From NCBI GenBank assembly GCA_029932015.1, contig JAOZQW010000006.1, forward strand, positions 1 to 18,232: DNA of 18,232 nucleotides, given 5' to 3'. Source of the DNA: Candidatus Fermentibacteraceae bacterium. GTDB taxonomy: Bacteria > Fermentibacterota > Fermentibacteria > Fermentibacterales > JCC-6. Positions 1-6,552 of the stretch are shown in pieces. Both the position numbers and the translations under genes were made by a program. Numbering within the stretch: the stretch's first letter is position 1; the number at the start of each line of letters is the position of its first letter. The notes below the pieces were generated by a model. That model worked only from the letters and a program-made list of their open reading frames with translations, made no database searches and had not been told where the DNA came from.

Positions 1-1
1 T

Positions 2-241
2 ATCGTTGCGGACACTCTCTTCCTGGCCATAGGTCAGGCATCTGACCTCAAATTCCTCCCGAAAGAACTCTCTGACCAGCTCGAAATGAAGTGGGGCCGT
101 ATCGTCGTCGATGAGAACCAGTTCACCGGCGTGGAGAACTACTTCGCCGGAGGTGATATCACTCCCGGAGCGGGTGACGCCATTACCGCTATCGCTGACG
201 GCCTCCGAGCTGCAAAGGGTATAAGAGACTTCCTCAGATAG
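2..241 (+). CDS. GltD-like FAD/NAD(P)-dependent oxidoreductase, C-terminal end (5' truncated)
   Basis: This open frame enters from the left edge and gives 79 residues before TAG. It shows AIGQ near the start, then GRIVVDE, then a YFAGGDI motif followed by GAGDAITAIADGLRAAKGI. In the glutamate synthase small subunit/dihydropyrimidine dehydrogenase N-terminal family, this GGD segment binds the FAD and pyrophosphate, and the final helix carries the RRAAK-like pattern seen here as LRAAK. Such flavoproteins pass electrons from NAD(P)H through Fe-S clusters to a partner subunit. The fragment cannot tell GltD from other members such as NfnB or sulfide dehydrogenase-type subunits. The gene ends about 220 bp before the next start, and I see no terminator after it. 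Confidence 0.8.
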   Translation: MVADTLFLAIGQASDLKFLPKELSDQLEMKWGRIVVDENQFTGVENYFAGGDITPGAGDAITAIADGLRAAKGIRDFLR

Positions 242-364
242 GTAGCACTGCTTGTGCGGATTCAATCTGGTCACTTAGCATGCAGATTTTCATCCCGCGG
301 ATTTCATCACTTCAGCCTTCTGCACTATATCCATATCCTTACAATCCTGATGATACATGCATTG

Positions 365-375
365 CTCATGCATTA
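365..375. repeat. Shared 11-mer CTCATGCATTA, copy 1 (BrnTA upstream region)
   Basis: CTCATGCATTA lies 2 bp before the palindrome at 378-390. An identical 11-mer lies directly before the operator-like palindrome of the second toxin-antitoxin pair (3416-3426). The core CATGCATT also occurs at 356-363, exactly 11 bp upstream of its copy at 367-374, about one helical turn. The role is unknown; a shared protein-binding site is possible. Confidence 0.5.
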
Positions 376-377
376 TG

Positions 378-390
378 ATATTGGCAATAT
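378..390. promoter_or_regulatory. Operator-like palindrome, distal copy
   Basis: ATATTG-G-CAATAT is a perfect 6-bp inverted repeat around one central base. A nearly identical site (ATATTG-G-CAACAT) lies at 451-463, 73 bp downstream, close to seven helical turns. The paired sites upstream of a TA operon suggest autoregulation by the BrnA antitoxin, possibly with looping. A TATGAT hexamer at 374-379 overlaps the site and could be an alternative -10 box, but I see no good -35 for it. Confidence 0.5.
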
Positions 391-426
391 TGAGATATGT
401 GTACCCTACATAACCATACTATCGTA

Positions 427-463
427 TTGACAAAAAGACATACTTATGCGATATTGGCAACAT
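427..463 (+). promoter_or_regulatory. BrnTA promoter with proximal operator overlapping the start codon
   Basis: A perfect -35 hexamer TTGACA (427-432) is followed after 17 bp by GATATT (450-455), a weak -10. The predicted transcription start falls at about 462, which is the ATG of the toxin gene. No Shine-Dalgarno sequence is visible before that ATG, so the message may be leaderless. The second copy of the palindrome (451-463) covers the -10 and the start codon, so a bound repressor would block initiation. The promoter call rests on hexamers and spacing only. Confidence 0.5.
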
Positions 464-752
464 GAAAGAGAAGCCAGACTTTCACTGGGACGAAAACAAG
501 GACAAACTGAACCGGAAGAAACACGGAGTATCCTTCGCACTGGCTCAGCTGGCATTCCTTGATCCTTGCAGGATCATCCTGGAGGATGTATCCCACAGCC
601 AGCAGGAACAACGTTTCTACTGCATAGGTCGAGTTACGGAAGGAATCCTGACTGTACGTTTCACTTACCGAAACAAGCAGATCAGAATAATCGGAGCAGG
701 ATACTGGAGAAGGGGCAAGAGATATTATGAAAAGCAAAATACAGTACTCTGA
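462..752 (+). CDS. brnT: BrnT-family (DUF497) toxin of a type II toxin-antitoxin system
   Basis: The 96-residue product has the BrnT layout. It opens with F-H-W-D-E-N-K (residues 7-13), the family's F-W-D--K signature, followed by the N--KHGVSF motif that gives DUF497 its pattern. It ends with RIIGAGYWRRGKRYYE, matching the basic arginine-rich C-terminal strand of the family. BrnT proteins have a RelE-like fold and act as ribonucleases that stop translation; the antitoxin neutralises them by direct binding. The frame overlaps the next gene by 26 bp, the usual toxin-first BrnTA order. The start is the ATG at 462, with no ribosome-binding site ahead of it, which fits a leaderless message. Length is normal for the family. 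Confidence 0.88.
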   Translation: MKEKPDFHWDENKDKLNRKKHGVSFALAQLAFLDPCRIILEDVSHSQQEQRFYCIGRVTEGILTVRFTYRNKQIRIIGAGYWRRGKRYYEKQNTVL

Positions 753-957
753 TGAGCCTATGGGTGGTGTCAGAGTGGTAAAGGATTTTCTTCCCACTCC
801 CGAAGAGCTGGCTCTCAAGGATGAAACGGTCAAAATCACCATTTCCCTTACCAGGCGCAGTGTAGACTTCTTCAAGAAGGAAGCTGAACTCCATAATACA
901 CAATACCAGAGGATGATTCGGACTCTACTTGACGAATACGTAGCACATCAGAGATAG
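727..957 (+). CDS. brnA: BrnA-like antitoxin (ribbon-helix-helix/CopG type)
   Basis: The 76-residue product starts inside the toxin gene. Residues about 34-43 (ETVKITISLT) form the beta-strand of a ribbon-helix-helix fold. They are followed by helices through RRSVDFFKKEAELHNTQYQR and MIRTLLDEYVAHQR. The pattern K-T-SL-R--DFFK----- with a final YQ-MIR-LLDEYV is typical of BrnA/CopG-type antitoxins. The N-terminal 30 residues, ending with a LPTPEEL segment, probably wrap the toxin. The family binds its own promoter as a repressor; the two ATATTGGCAAYAT sites upstream are the likely targets. The position and overlap with brnT support the assignment more than any single motif does. Confidence 0.8.
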   Translation: MKSKIQYSDEPMGGVRVVKDFLPTPEELALKDETVKITISLTRRSVDFFKKEAELHNTQYQRMIRTLLDEYVAHQR

Positions 958-978
958 CGGAGCTAGAACAATCGAATA

Positions 979-1043
979 GAGCCGGCTTCCCCTTCATCGG
1001 GCTTGGGCGAGGAACGGCTCATTCGAAGCGTTCCCGAGACGCT
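979..1043. repeat. Overlapping, mutually exclusive hairpins between BrnTA and the peptidase gene
   Basis: Hairpin A pairs GAGCCG (979-984) with CGGCTC (1015-1020), extended inward by TTCC/GGAA. Hairpin B pairs GGAACG plus CT (1011-1019, one bulged G) with AGCGTTCC (1027-1034). The two share bases 1011-1019 and cannot form together. A third short stem, AGCGT/ACGCT (1027-1031 with 1039-1043), competes with B. No T-run follows, so a simple terminator is unlikely. Confidence 0.35.
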
Positions 1044-1088
1044 CTGATTTGCCATTGGTGATCACAATAGTATCGGAGAGGTTGGAAA

Positions 1089-3233
1089 GTGATCAACCGA
1101 GGTATAGAAGGCATTTTGATGAAAGCACTTCTGAGAACAACAATACTACCCACTGCAGCGATGCTGTTGTATGCCTGTATTGCCTTACCCGCCTACGCTG
1201 ATACATTTCCGGGTAGTGATGGAACTGTTATTGAGCGAATATGCTCAATCGACTTCGATACTTTTGTAGAAGGCGCTCCTGCAGGCATGGAGAAGGCTAT
1301 TGGGGCTACAACAGGAGATGTTGAAGTAGATAACCTTATCGAACAGGATACATGTGTCTTCGTAGCAGGGAACAGTCTGAGAATCTCAGGTTGCGATTCC
1401 ACCACATACTGGCATTCACTCCATATCGATCTACCGGATGATATAAGGCTCGTCACCGCTAGGTTTTACATAAGAGGAGAGGATCTGCAGCAGGAAGGCA
1501 ATCAGTTCAATAACTGCTATGCCGGTTTCTGGTACGATGGTTTATTTGGGGATAGAAGTAACAGCTTGTGCAGTCTGGCACGAGGCACCTATGGCTGGAC
1601 TGAAGTCACCGTATCTCTTGACCTGGATGCACACTTGGCGAGGGATGTGAAATTCACCCTCTTCTCTTCGATAAGTGGCACCTTATGGATCGACGACTTG
1701 ACCTTCCTTTACGACGATGAATGTGGTGAAATAGAACCGCGTGTGGTGCAGGGTCCACTTGCAGCCTATATAAATGAGCTATATCAGCCGACAGTATTCA
1801 TGGAACTGACTCCAGCTGCAGATGGGGAGTGCCCCGATAGTATCTCTGGCAGCGAAGCACTTCAGGACATCGAAATGCTGAAATACCTCATCGAAAACGC
1901 ATACAGTGGCTATTCGTATTGGGAAAATCAGGGAATAGACTTCAATGCTATTTATGAGAATCTGATCGAACTCGCCGAGGGAAGTGAGAAGATCTCGGTA
2001 GTTGAAATGGAGCGGATTGTTGCAGAGGGCCTGACAGATGTACAAGATGGCCATCTTAGTATAATCGGCCATGAGCGGCATCACTTCCTGGATCGGAAAA
2101 ACCCATACTTCGCCGACGTAATCGTTGAGAGAATGCAAACAGAAAATGGAGATATTGACCCTGGGGTTGAATACACCGTTGTCTGCTCGAACTGCGACTC
2201 CGTAGAACCTGGTATGACCTATGTCGGGGCTGAAGATCAGCTTTTTAGAATACTGTCCAGATACGGCATTGAACAGTATCAGCTTGGAGTCTTCACAAGC
2301 CAGGATCCCATTGAGGCTTCTTTCCAATTCCAAGCAAAGTCTGCAGCTGCCGATGAGTCAGGTTCTGATTTCAGTGCATCATCGCTTTTCGATACAGCTT
2401 CAGTAGTTTCGATAACACTTCCGCTCCATGAATCCCGGCTGACCAAGGTAGAACACCAGGATGATCGAGTGTACTACACAACCGAAGTTGAGGGAATCGA
2501 TTTTATCCGCATCTCCAGCTTCTCCACCAGCTATCACGAGAGTCTTCAGGAGTTTGTAGCGAGTGGGGCTACCCTTGCCGAGCAGGACCGGGTCATTGTT
2601 GATCTGATGGGGAATCACGGGGGCAGAAGTGTATATGCCAAGGAATTCGTCATGGGTCTGAATAGTGTAGCACAGTGGAGAATGTACTCTGCCGTTTTCT
2701 GTACACCTGCTACAATTGGCTCTGGAGCAGCATTACCTATCACCGAGGATATGCCGGAAGGATATGCTGAGAGAATCAATCAGATGCGGCAGGCTCTGGA
2801 ACGCCTGCGAGATAGACCTGTCCGTAATTGGATGTATGTATGGGATGAGCTGACTCCCAGGCAGATGGGTGATTACGAGGGTCGTGCTGTGTTTCTGATT
2901 GACCGAGGAGTGGCATCATCTGGAGAGGCACTGATTGACTATTCAAAATCAATACCAGGAGCCGTGCTGATTGGCGAGAATTCTGCTGGTGTAGGCACAT
3001 TTGGAGAGGTTTACCAATACTGGTTGCCGAACTCGCTCATTTGTCTTTTGCTGCCGTGCAAACTATTTCTTGCACCAGGTATTGAAGAAGGTATCGGTTA
3101 CATCCCGGATTACTGGCTCGATTCTGCGGAACCAGTGATGGAGATAGCAAGATGGCTGAACAATCCCGATTCCTATCAGTTTGAGTTGTCTAAAGCTTCT
3201 CCACTCACTCCGGATCATCAGTCCTCCGATTAG
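1089..3233 (+). CDS. Exported S41-family peptidase with N-terminal galactose-binding-like domain
   Basis: The protein has 714 residues. A signal peptide spans about residues 12-38 (hydrophobic core PTAAMLLYACIALP, cleavage near AYA-DT). Residues about 45-212 look like a jelly-roll, galactose-binding-like domain ending in a W-D-DL strand; this resembles the accessory domain of many Bacteroidota-type S41 proteins. The peptidase part has DVQDGH with H322, the conserved D-H motif of tricorn/IRBP-type S41 enzymes. It also has DRGVASSGEA (605-614), the nucleophile-serine loop, and GENSAGVGTFGE after it. The lysine of the CtpA dyad is not seen, so a Ser-His-Glu arrangement is more likely. Both the GTG at 1089 (GGAGAG 8 bp upstream) and the ATG at 1119 (AGAAGG upstream) are possible starts; signal-peptide length favours 1119. 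The gene stands alone between two TA pairs. Substrate unknown. Confidence 0.85.
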   Translation: MINRGIEGILMKALLRTTILPTAAMLLYACIALPAYADTFPGSDGTVIERICSIDFDTFVEGAPAGMEKAIGATTGDVEVDNLIEQDTCVFVAGNSLRISGCDSTTYWHSLHIDLPDDIRLVTARFYIRGEDLQQEGNQFNNCYAGFWYDGLFGDRSNSLCSLARGTYGWTEVTVSLDLDAHLARDVKFTLFSSISGTLWIDDLTFLYDDECGEIEPRVVQGPLAAYINELYQPTVFMELTPAADGECPDSISGSEALQDIEMLKYLIENAYSGYSYWENQGIDFNAIYENLIELAEGSEKISVVEMERIVAEGLTDVQDGHLSIIGHERHHFLDRKNPYFADVIVERMQTENGDIDPGVEYTVVCSNCDSVEPGMTYVGAEDQLFRILSRYGIEQYQLGVFTSQDPIEASFQFQAKSAAADESGSDFSASSLFDTASVVSITLPLHESRLTKVEHQDDRVYYTTEVEGIDFIRISSFSTSYHESLQEFVASGATLAEQDRVIVDLMGNHGGRSVYAKEFVMGLNSVAQWRMYSAVFCTPATIGSGAALPITEDMPEGYAERINQMRQALERLRDRPVRNWMYVWDELTPRQMGDYEGRAVFLIDRGVASSGEALIDYSKSIPGAVLIGENSAGVGTFGEVYQYWLPNSLICLLLPCKLFLAPGIEEGIGYIPDYWLDSAEPVMEIARWLNNPDSYQFELSKASPLTPDHQSSD

Positions 3234-3415
3234 TATGTATAATCCTGTCAACTTTCCTTGTACATTCTACTCAGACATGATATCATTATAAATGTGGCTT
3301 CAACTGTTGCTGGTAGAGGGACAATTAAATCCAACAGAACTGAGGCAAGGGTATGACTAATGCTTCTTGTTTGCTGATATGAGGCGTTCACTTTCGCAAA
3401 TATAACTTACCTCAA

Positions 3416-3426
3416 CTCATGCATTA
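3416..3426. repeat. Shared 11-mer CTCATGCATTA, copy 2 (second TA promoter)
   Basis: Identical to 365-375 and directly abutting the palindrome at 3427-3441. It falls in the spacer between the expected -35 and -10 positions. See copy 1. Confidence 0.5.
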
Positions 3427-3441
3427 GGTTATAATATAACC
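3427..3441 (+). promoter_or_regulatory. Promoter -10 embedded in a perfect operator palindrome (second TA pair)
   Basis: GGTTATA-A-TATAACC is a perfect 15-bp palindrome. It contains a consensus -10 box, TATAAT, at 3430-3435. Transcription would start near 3442, only about 3 nt before the toxin ATG at 3445, so the message is probably leaderless or nearly so. The -35 at 17-bp spacing (TTACCT, 3407-3412) is weak. XRE-type antitoxins bind such short inverted repeats, so autorepression by the downstream antitoxin is the natural reading. Confidence 0.65.
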
Positions 3442-3444
3442 ACA

Positions 3445-3711
3445 ATGAGATATGAAGTCTGGATCAGGAAGAAGGCTAGCCACCGTTTGAAGAAGTTGCC
3501 AGTCAATGTTCAGAAGCTCCTTTTCTTGTTGATCATAGATCTCCAGACAGATGGCCCGGTCCAAAAATCATGGCACAACTTCTCACCATTGGGCAAGGAT
3601 CGATACCATTGCCATTTGAACTACAGGTATGTGGTATGCTGGATATGCCACAAAGGCGAAATAGTAATAGAGGTGTATTATGTTGGCTCTCGTGAAAAAA
3701 ACCCATATTGA
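3445..3711 (+). CDS. RelE/ParE-superfamily toxin (type II TA)
   Basis: The 88-residue product has the shape of small RelE/ParE/HigB toxins. It has an N-terminal strand (MRYEVWIRKKA), two helices (SHRLKKLPVNVQKLLFLLI), then a beta-sheet carrying RYHCHLNYRYVVCW and a final IEVYYVGSREKNPY. The RYHCHL---YVVCW----IEVYYVGSREK-PY pattern is common among proteins annotated as cytotoxic translational repressors with XRE partners. The likely activity is ribosome-dependent mRNA cleavage, as for RelE/HigB, though ParE-type gyrase poisoning cannot be excluded from sequence alone. It overlaps the antitoxin gene by 32 bp. No ribosome-binding site precedes the ATG, consistent with a near-leaderless transcript from the TATAAT at 3430. 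Confidence 0.85.
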   Translation: MRYEVWIRKKASHRLKKLPVNVQKLLFLLIIDLQTDGPVQKSWHNFSPLGKDRYHCHLNYRYVVCWICHKGEIVIEVYYVGSREKNPY

Positions 3712-4078
3712 GATTTCGATTCATGGCGAACATGTTGACGAATTGCTCGCCTGGATCAGGAAGAAGTACGACGTTACTGTACTGGCCGACGAGCCTGAAG
3801 ACGAATCTGTTTCCATCGAGAGTACTGAATACTGGCAGGAGATGGAAAAGAACCGCATCGGCAATCTGCTTGCCGGTGCTCGCCTTAAGGCAGGTCTGAC
3901 TCAGACACAACTCGCCGAGAAACTGGGTATTCGCCAGAACATGGTCAGTGATTATGAGCATGGTCGACGCACCTGCTCCGATGCCATGGCCAAGCGTCTA
4001 AGCATGACACTCAAGATCAATGAGGAGCACCTGAAATACGGAAGCGAGCAATTGCACGAACCAACCACAGAAGCATAG
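3680..4078 (+). CDS. XRE-family antitoxin with N-terminal toxin-binding extension
   Basis: The 132-residue product has two parts. Residues about 7-36 (THIEISIHGEHVDELLAWIRKKYDVTVL) form a small alpha/beta segment seen in antitoxins that pair with RelE/ParE toxins. After an acidic linker rich in E and D, residues about 58-118 form a Cro/C1-type helix-turn-helix: RIGNLLAGARLKAGLTQTQLAEKLGIRQNMVSDYE-GRR, with LTQTQLAEKLG as first helices and RQNMVSDYE as recognition helix. It starts inside the toxin frame at ATG 3680, preceded by a good AGAGGTG. This gives it its own strong translation signal while the toxin start lacks one, which would favour antitoxin excess. It probably represses through the palindrome at 3427-3441. 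Confidence 0.87.
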   Translation: MLALVKKTHIEISIHGEHVDELLAWIRKKYDVTVLADEPEDESVSIESTEYWQEMEKNRIGNLLAGARLKAGLTQTQLAEKLGIRQNMVSDYEHGRRTCSDAMAKRLSMTLKINEEHLKYGSEQLHEPTTEA

Positions 4079-4231
4079 CCTTGAACCAAAGTAATATCTG
4101 TGCAGGTTATGCTGAGCGTATAGGTACTTATCTGAATCCTTGCCTCCGCTAGCTGGATCAGCTGCTGTCCCCAATTGCAGAGTGGTACGACTATCTTCCT
4201 GCATTGTATTGTACAAGGGAGGGAGGTTCGT

Positions 4232-5410
4232 ATGCACATTCTCTTCAGTATTGCACTCACATTGCTTCAGGGTGTTACTTTCGGAACCGATGGCAGGGAT
4301 GTCCCGGTTTCAGTAATAGCTTTGGATGATGGCTGTGCCGTTGTCCTCCAATGCGCTGATCCGGCGGGAGGTATGTCATACGTGCTTGCACTGGTCCCCT
4401 TCGACGGGTCAGAGCCGGTTCTTGCCCCGCTGGATATCGACATCGATGACCCAACATGGACAAGAGGTTGCGGCTGGCTCTCAGATGACTCGTTCGCTCT
4501 TCAGTTATCCTCCTGGGAGACCGTTCGGGAATTCTCTGAGATACAGATCTACTCGCGTGACACTGACCCCGCTGATATCATCTGGATCCCTGAGGAAGGC
4601 TATCTTGATGCAGGTGATCTCGGATATAGCGAGATAAGCTCCATGCTGCCTCTGGCTGGAGGTTCCGGCTACCTGATGACGGCCGATCTGCATGATGCAG
4701 ACTCTGACGATGTACTCAGCAAGGATCTGTTCAGACTGGATTCACATGGTGATACTCTCTGGGTATCGGAGATACCTGTCGAAGGCTGGTGGATGAACCC
4801 CGATGTTCTCCGGAGCATGCCTGATGGCGGATGCGTGGTGGGTTCGGATGAGGATGGTTTCTCTTCAACACTCTTCGTCAGCCGCTTCGACAGGGCAGGT
4901 GACATTCAATGGTCAGCAGAGGTGGACGCCCGTGGAGAGATGACTCACTCCGTGCAGGATATCCTGCCTGCGAGGGATGACGGCACTTTGCTCGTTGGCA
5001 CCACCGACATGTTCAGGATGCAGTACCATGGTCTGTTCGTAATGCTGGACGCACGAGGGAACATCGTCAAAGAGACTCTTGAGTATGGGATGGGTCACCT
5101 TGTCTGCAACTCCGGCATTCCCCTGGAGGACCGCGGAGGATTCCTCCTCACCGGCTGGACCGGTGAGAAGAACGAAGAGATGATGCACAGCGTAGACATG
5201 GATCCCGTGCTCGTACTGCTGGACCCCTTCGGAAACGTCATGGGCTGGAATGTCCTTCCCGGACCGGCCGAGTACACTGATCCGCTCTTCATACTCGAGG
5301 CTGGTGACGGCTTCATCCTCGTTGGCAGCTGCTGGGATGAGGATGATTACTATACTGCAGACGCTTTCGTTGAGTTCATTGACCAAAGAGACATTCCAGA
5401 GGACAGGTGA
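4232..5410 (+). CDS. Secreted beta-propeller-like protein of unknown function
   Basis: The frame is open from 4175, but the ATG at 4232 is preferred. A strong GGGAGG lies just upstream, and this start gives a clean signal peptide (MHILFSIALTLLQGVTFG). The 392-residue mature-like chain repeats a pattern of about 50-60 residues: D-GG--VVGS or D-GTLLVG or GDGFILVG strands, then a VSRFD--GDIQW-type strand (also RLDSHGDTLW, MLDARGNIV, LLDPFGNVM). This is how PQQ-like and delta-60-type propeller blades look. It is rich in Asp and Gly, suggesting calcium binding. No catalytic residues are evident. It overlaps the adenosyltransferase gene (TGATG), so the two are co-translated. Confidence 0.75.
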   Translation: MHILFSIALTLLQGVTFGTDGRDVPVSVIALDDGCAVVLQCADPAGGMSYVLALVPFDGSEPVLAPLDIDIDDPTWTRGCGWLSDDSFALQLSSWETVREFSEIQIYSRDTDPADIIWIPEEGYLDAGDLGYSEISSMLPLAGGSGYLMTADLHDADSDDVLSKDLFRLDSHGDTLWVSEIPVEGWWMNPDVLRSMPDGGCVVGSDEDGFSSTLFVSRFDRAGDIQWSAEVDARGEMTHSVQDILPARDDGTLLVGTTDMFRMQYHGLFVMLDARGNIVKETLEYGMGHLVCNSGIPLEDRGGFLLTGWTGEKNEEMMHSVDMDPVLVLLDPFGNVMGWNVLPGPAEYTDPLFILEAGDGFILVGSCWDEDDYYTADAFVEFIDQRDIPEDR

Positions 5411-5946
5411 TGATGCAGCAGAACATAGGCAGGCTTCATGTCTATACCGGCAACGGCAAGGGAAAAACCACTGCCGCTCTCGGACTTGCAGTTCGAGCTG
5501 CCTGCGCGGACATAAGCGTATATATCGGCCAGTTCATGAAGGGGAGTGATTACTCGGAGCTTTCTCTTCCGGAGCATTTCCCGGATCTCATCACCATTGA
5601 GCAGTACGGGACACCGACTCTTATCTGCAAGGGTGAGGAGCCATCCATCGAAGACTTGAAGGCTGCAGCTGAAGGACTTCAAAGACTTCAGAGTGTACTT
5701 CAAACAGGCAGGTATGGACTCATTATTGCTGACGAGCTGAATGTTGCGGTCCACATGGGGCTAATCGCAGAGGCTGATGTGCTGAAGCTGCTTGATATGA
5801 GACCCCCGGGGATTGAACTGGTACTGACCGGACGGTATGCCCCTGAGAGCTTTATCGAACTGGCGGACCTGGTCACTGAGATGAAAGAAGTAAAGCACTA
5901 CTACTTATCGGAGGGACTTCAGGCGAGAAAAGGGATTGAGTTCTAG
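5410..5946 (+). CDS. cobO: Cob(I)yrinic acid a,c-diamide/corrinoid adenosyltransferase
   Basis: This 178-residue enzyme belongs to the CobO/BtuR (CobA-type) family. It transfers the adenosyl group of ATP to cob(I)alamin or cob(I)yrinate diamide to make the adenosyl cofactor, in the cytoplasm. It shows the P-loop GNGKGKTT (14-21), the AALGLAVRAA helix after it, QFMKGSDYSEL, and a Walker B-like IIADELNVA. The family's C-terminal signature is also present: ELVLTGRYAPESFIELADLV, TEMKEVKHYY and ARKGIEF. It lacks the longer N-terminal arm of the E. coli enzyme, as many bacterial forms do. GTG 5407, ATG 5410 and ATG 5413 are all possible starts; AGAGGA at 5398-5403 fits 5410 best. No other cobalamin genes and no B12 riboswitch are seen nearby. 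Confidence 0.92.
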   Translation: MMQQNIGRLHVYTGNGKGKTTAALGLAVRAACADISVYIGQFMKGSDYSELSLPEHFPDLITIEQYGTPTLICKGEEPSIEDLKAAAEGLQRLQSVLQTGRYGLIIADELNVAVHMGLIAEADVLKLLDMRPPGIELVLTGRYAPESFIELADLVTEMKEVKHYYLSEGLQARKGIEF

Positions 5947-5967
5947 TTACAGAAAGGAAATGGTGAC

Positions 5968-6534
5968 ATGAAAACCGCTTTCACAATTTTGCTTGCATTA
6001 GCATTGGTCGCCCTTGCAGAGGAAGAGAGGGGAGACCTTCAATTCTCCCTGGGCGGCGGCATGTGGATGCCAGCTCTGTTCGATGAGGATTCCCAGCTTT
6101 CACCAGGTCCGGCATTCTCGGCCTCCCTGCAGATACCTCCAAGTCTTGGCAACTGCTTCATCATAGAAACAGGATATCTCATGGCCGGCAGCGACAGGGA
6201 GACCTGGGACGGAATATCGGGTATACCCCTGACCATCGGCTGGAGGTACTACCCGTTCTATCGCAGATATGCTGGACCCAGAGGCATCGAGCCGCTCCTC
6301 GGGCTGTACGGAGGCGGCATGCTCCTGTGGGATTCACCGACAGGCGTCCAGGAGAAGACCTCTACCGGAGCAGGTGTGATCGGTGCGGAGATCGGCGCAA
6401 GGATATTCCTCAGCGGCTCGACCTCAATCGATATTGTTGTGAAACCCGAATGGATACCTACGGGCTCCAGCCTTGCCGGCCAGGGGAACAAAGACCTCTC
6501 CGGCATCAGGGTGTTTGCTTCGGTAGTGTTCTGA
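5968..6534 (+). CDS. Small outer-membrane beta-barrel-like protein
   Basis: The 188-residue product has a short signal peptide (MKTAFTILLALALVALAEEE). It is followed by alternating hydrophobic/polar strands rich in Gly and aromatics: LQFSLGGGMWMPALF, FSASLQI, FIIETGYLM, LTIGWRYYPF, PLLGLYGGGMLLW, GVIGAEIGARIFL, SIDIVVKPEW. It ends in IRVFASVVF with a terminal Phe, the usual mark of proteins assembled by BamA. The size suggests an eight-stranded barrel. GAAAGGAAA lies before the ATG. It starts 21 bp after the adenosyltransferase stop, so it likely belongs to the same transcript. Function is unknown; a link to corrinoid use is only a guess from position. Confidence 0.72.
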   Translation: MKTAFTILLALALVALAEEERGDLQFSLGGGMWMPALFDEDSQLSPGPAFSASLQIPPSLGNCFIIETGYLMAGSDRETWDGISGIPLTIGWRYYPFYRRYAGPRGIEPLLGLYGGGMLLWDSPTGVQEKTSTGAGVIGAEIGARIFLSGSTSIDIVVKPEWIPTGSSLAGQGNKDLSGIRVFASVVF

Positions 6535-6552
6535 AGTTGAGCCTGCGTGGAC

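Noticed and set aside
444..875. A 143-codon minus-strand frame across the BrnT/BrnA genes
   Set aside because: The plus-strand frames match known toxin and antitoxin families and overlap in the standard way; the antisense product has no family features.
3234..3406. Possible second promoter or small gene between the peptidase and the ParE/XRE pair
   Set aside because: The stretch is AT-rich, but no reading frame, clear hexamer pair or strong hairpin stands out beyond the operator region described.
4079..4231. Possible leader or riboswitch (B12 type) before the cluster containing cobO
   Set aside because: No B12-box-like sequence or conserved cobalamin-riboswitch core is visible in this 150-bp gap; only the ribosome-binding site at its end is clear.
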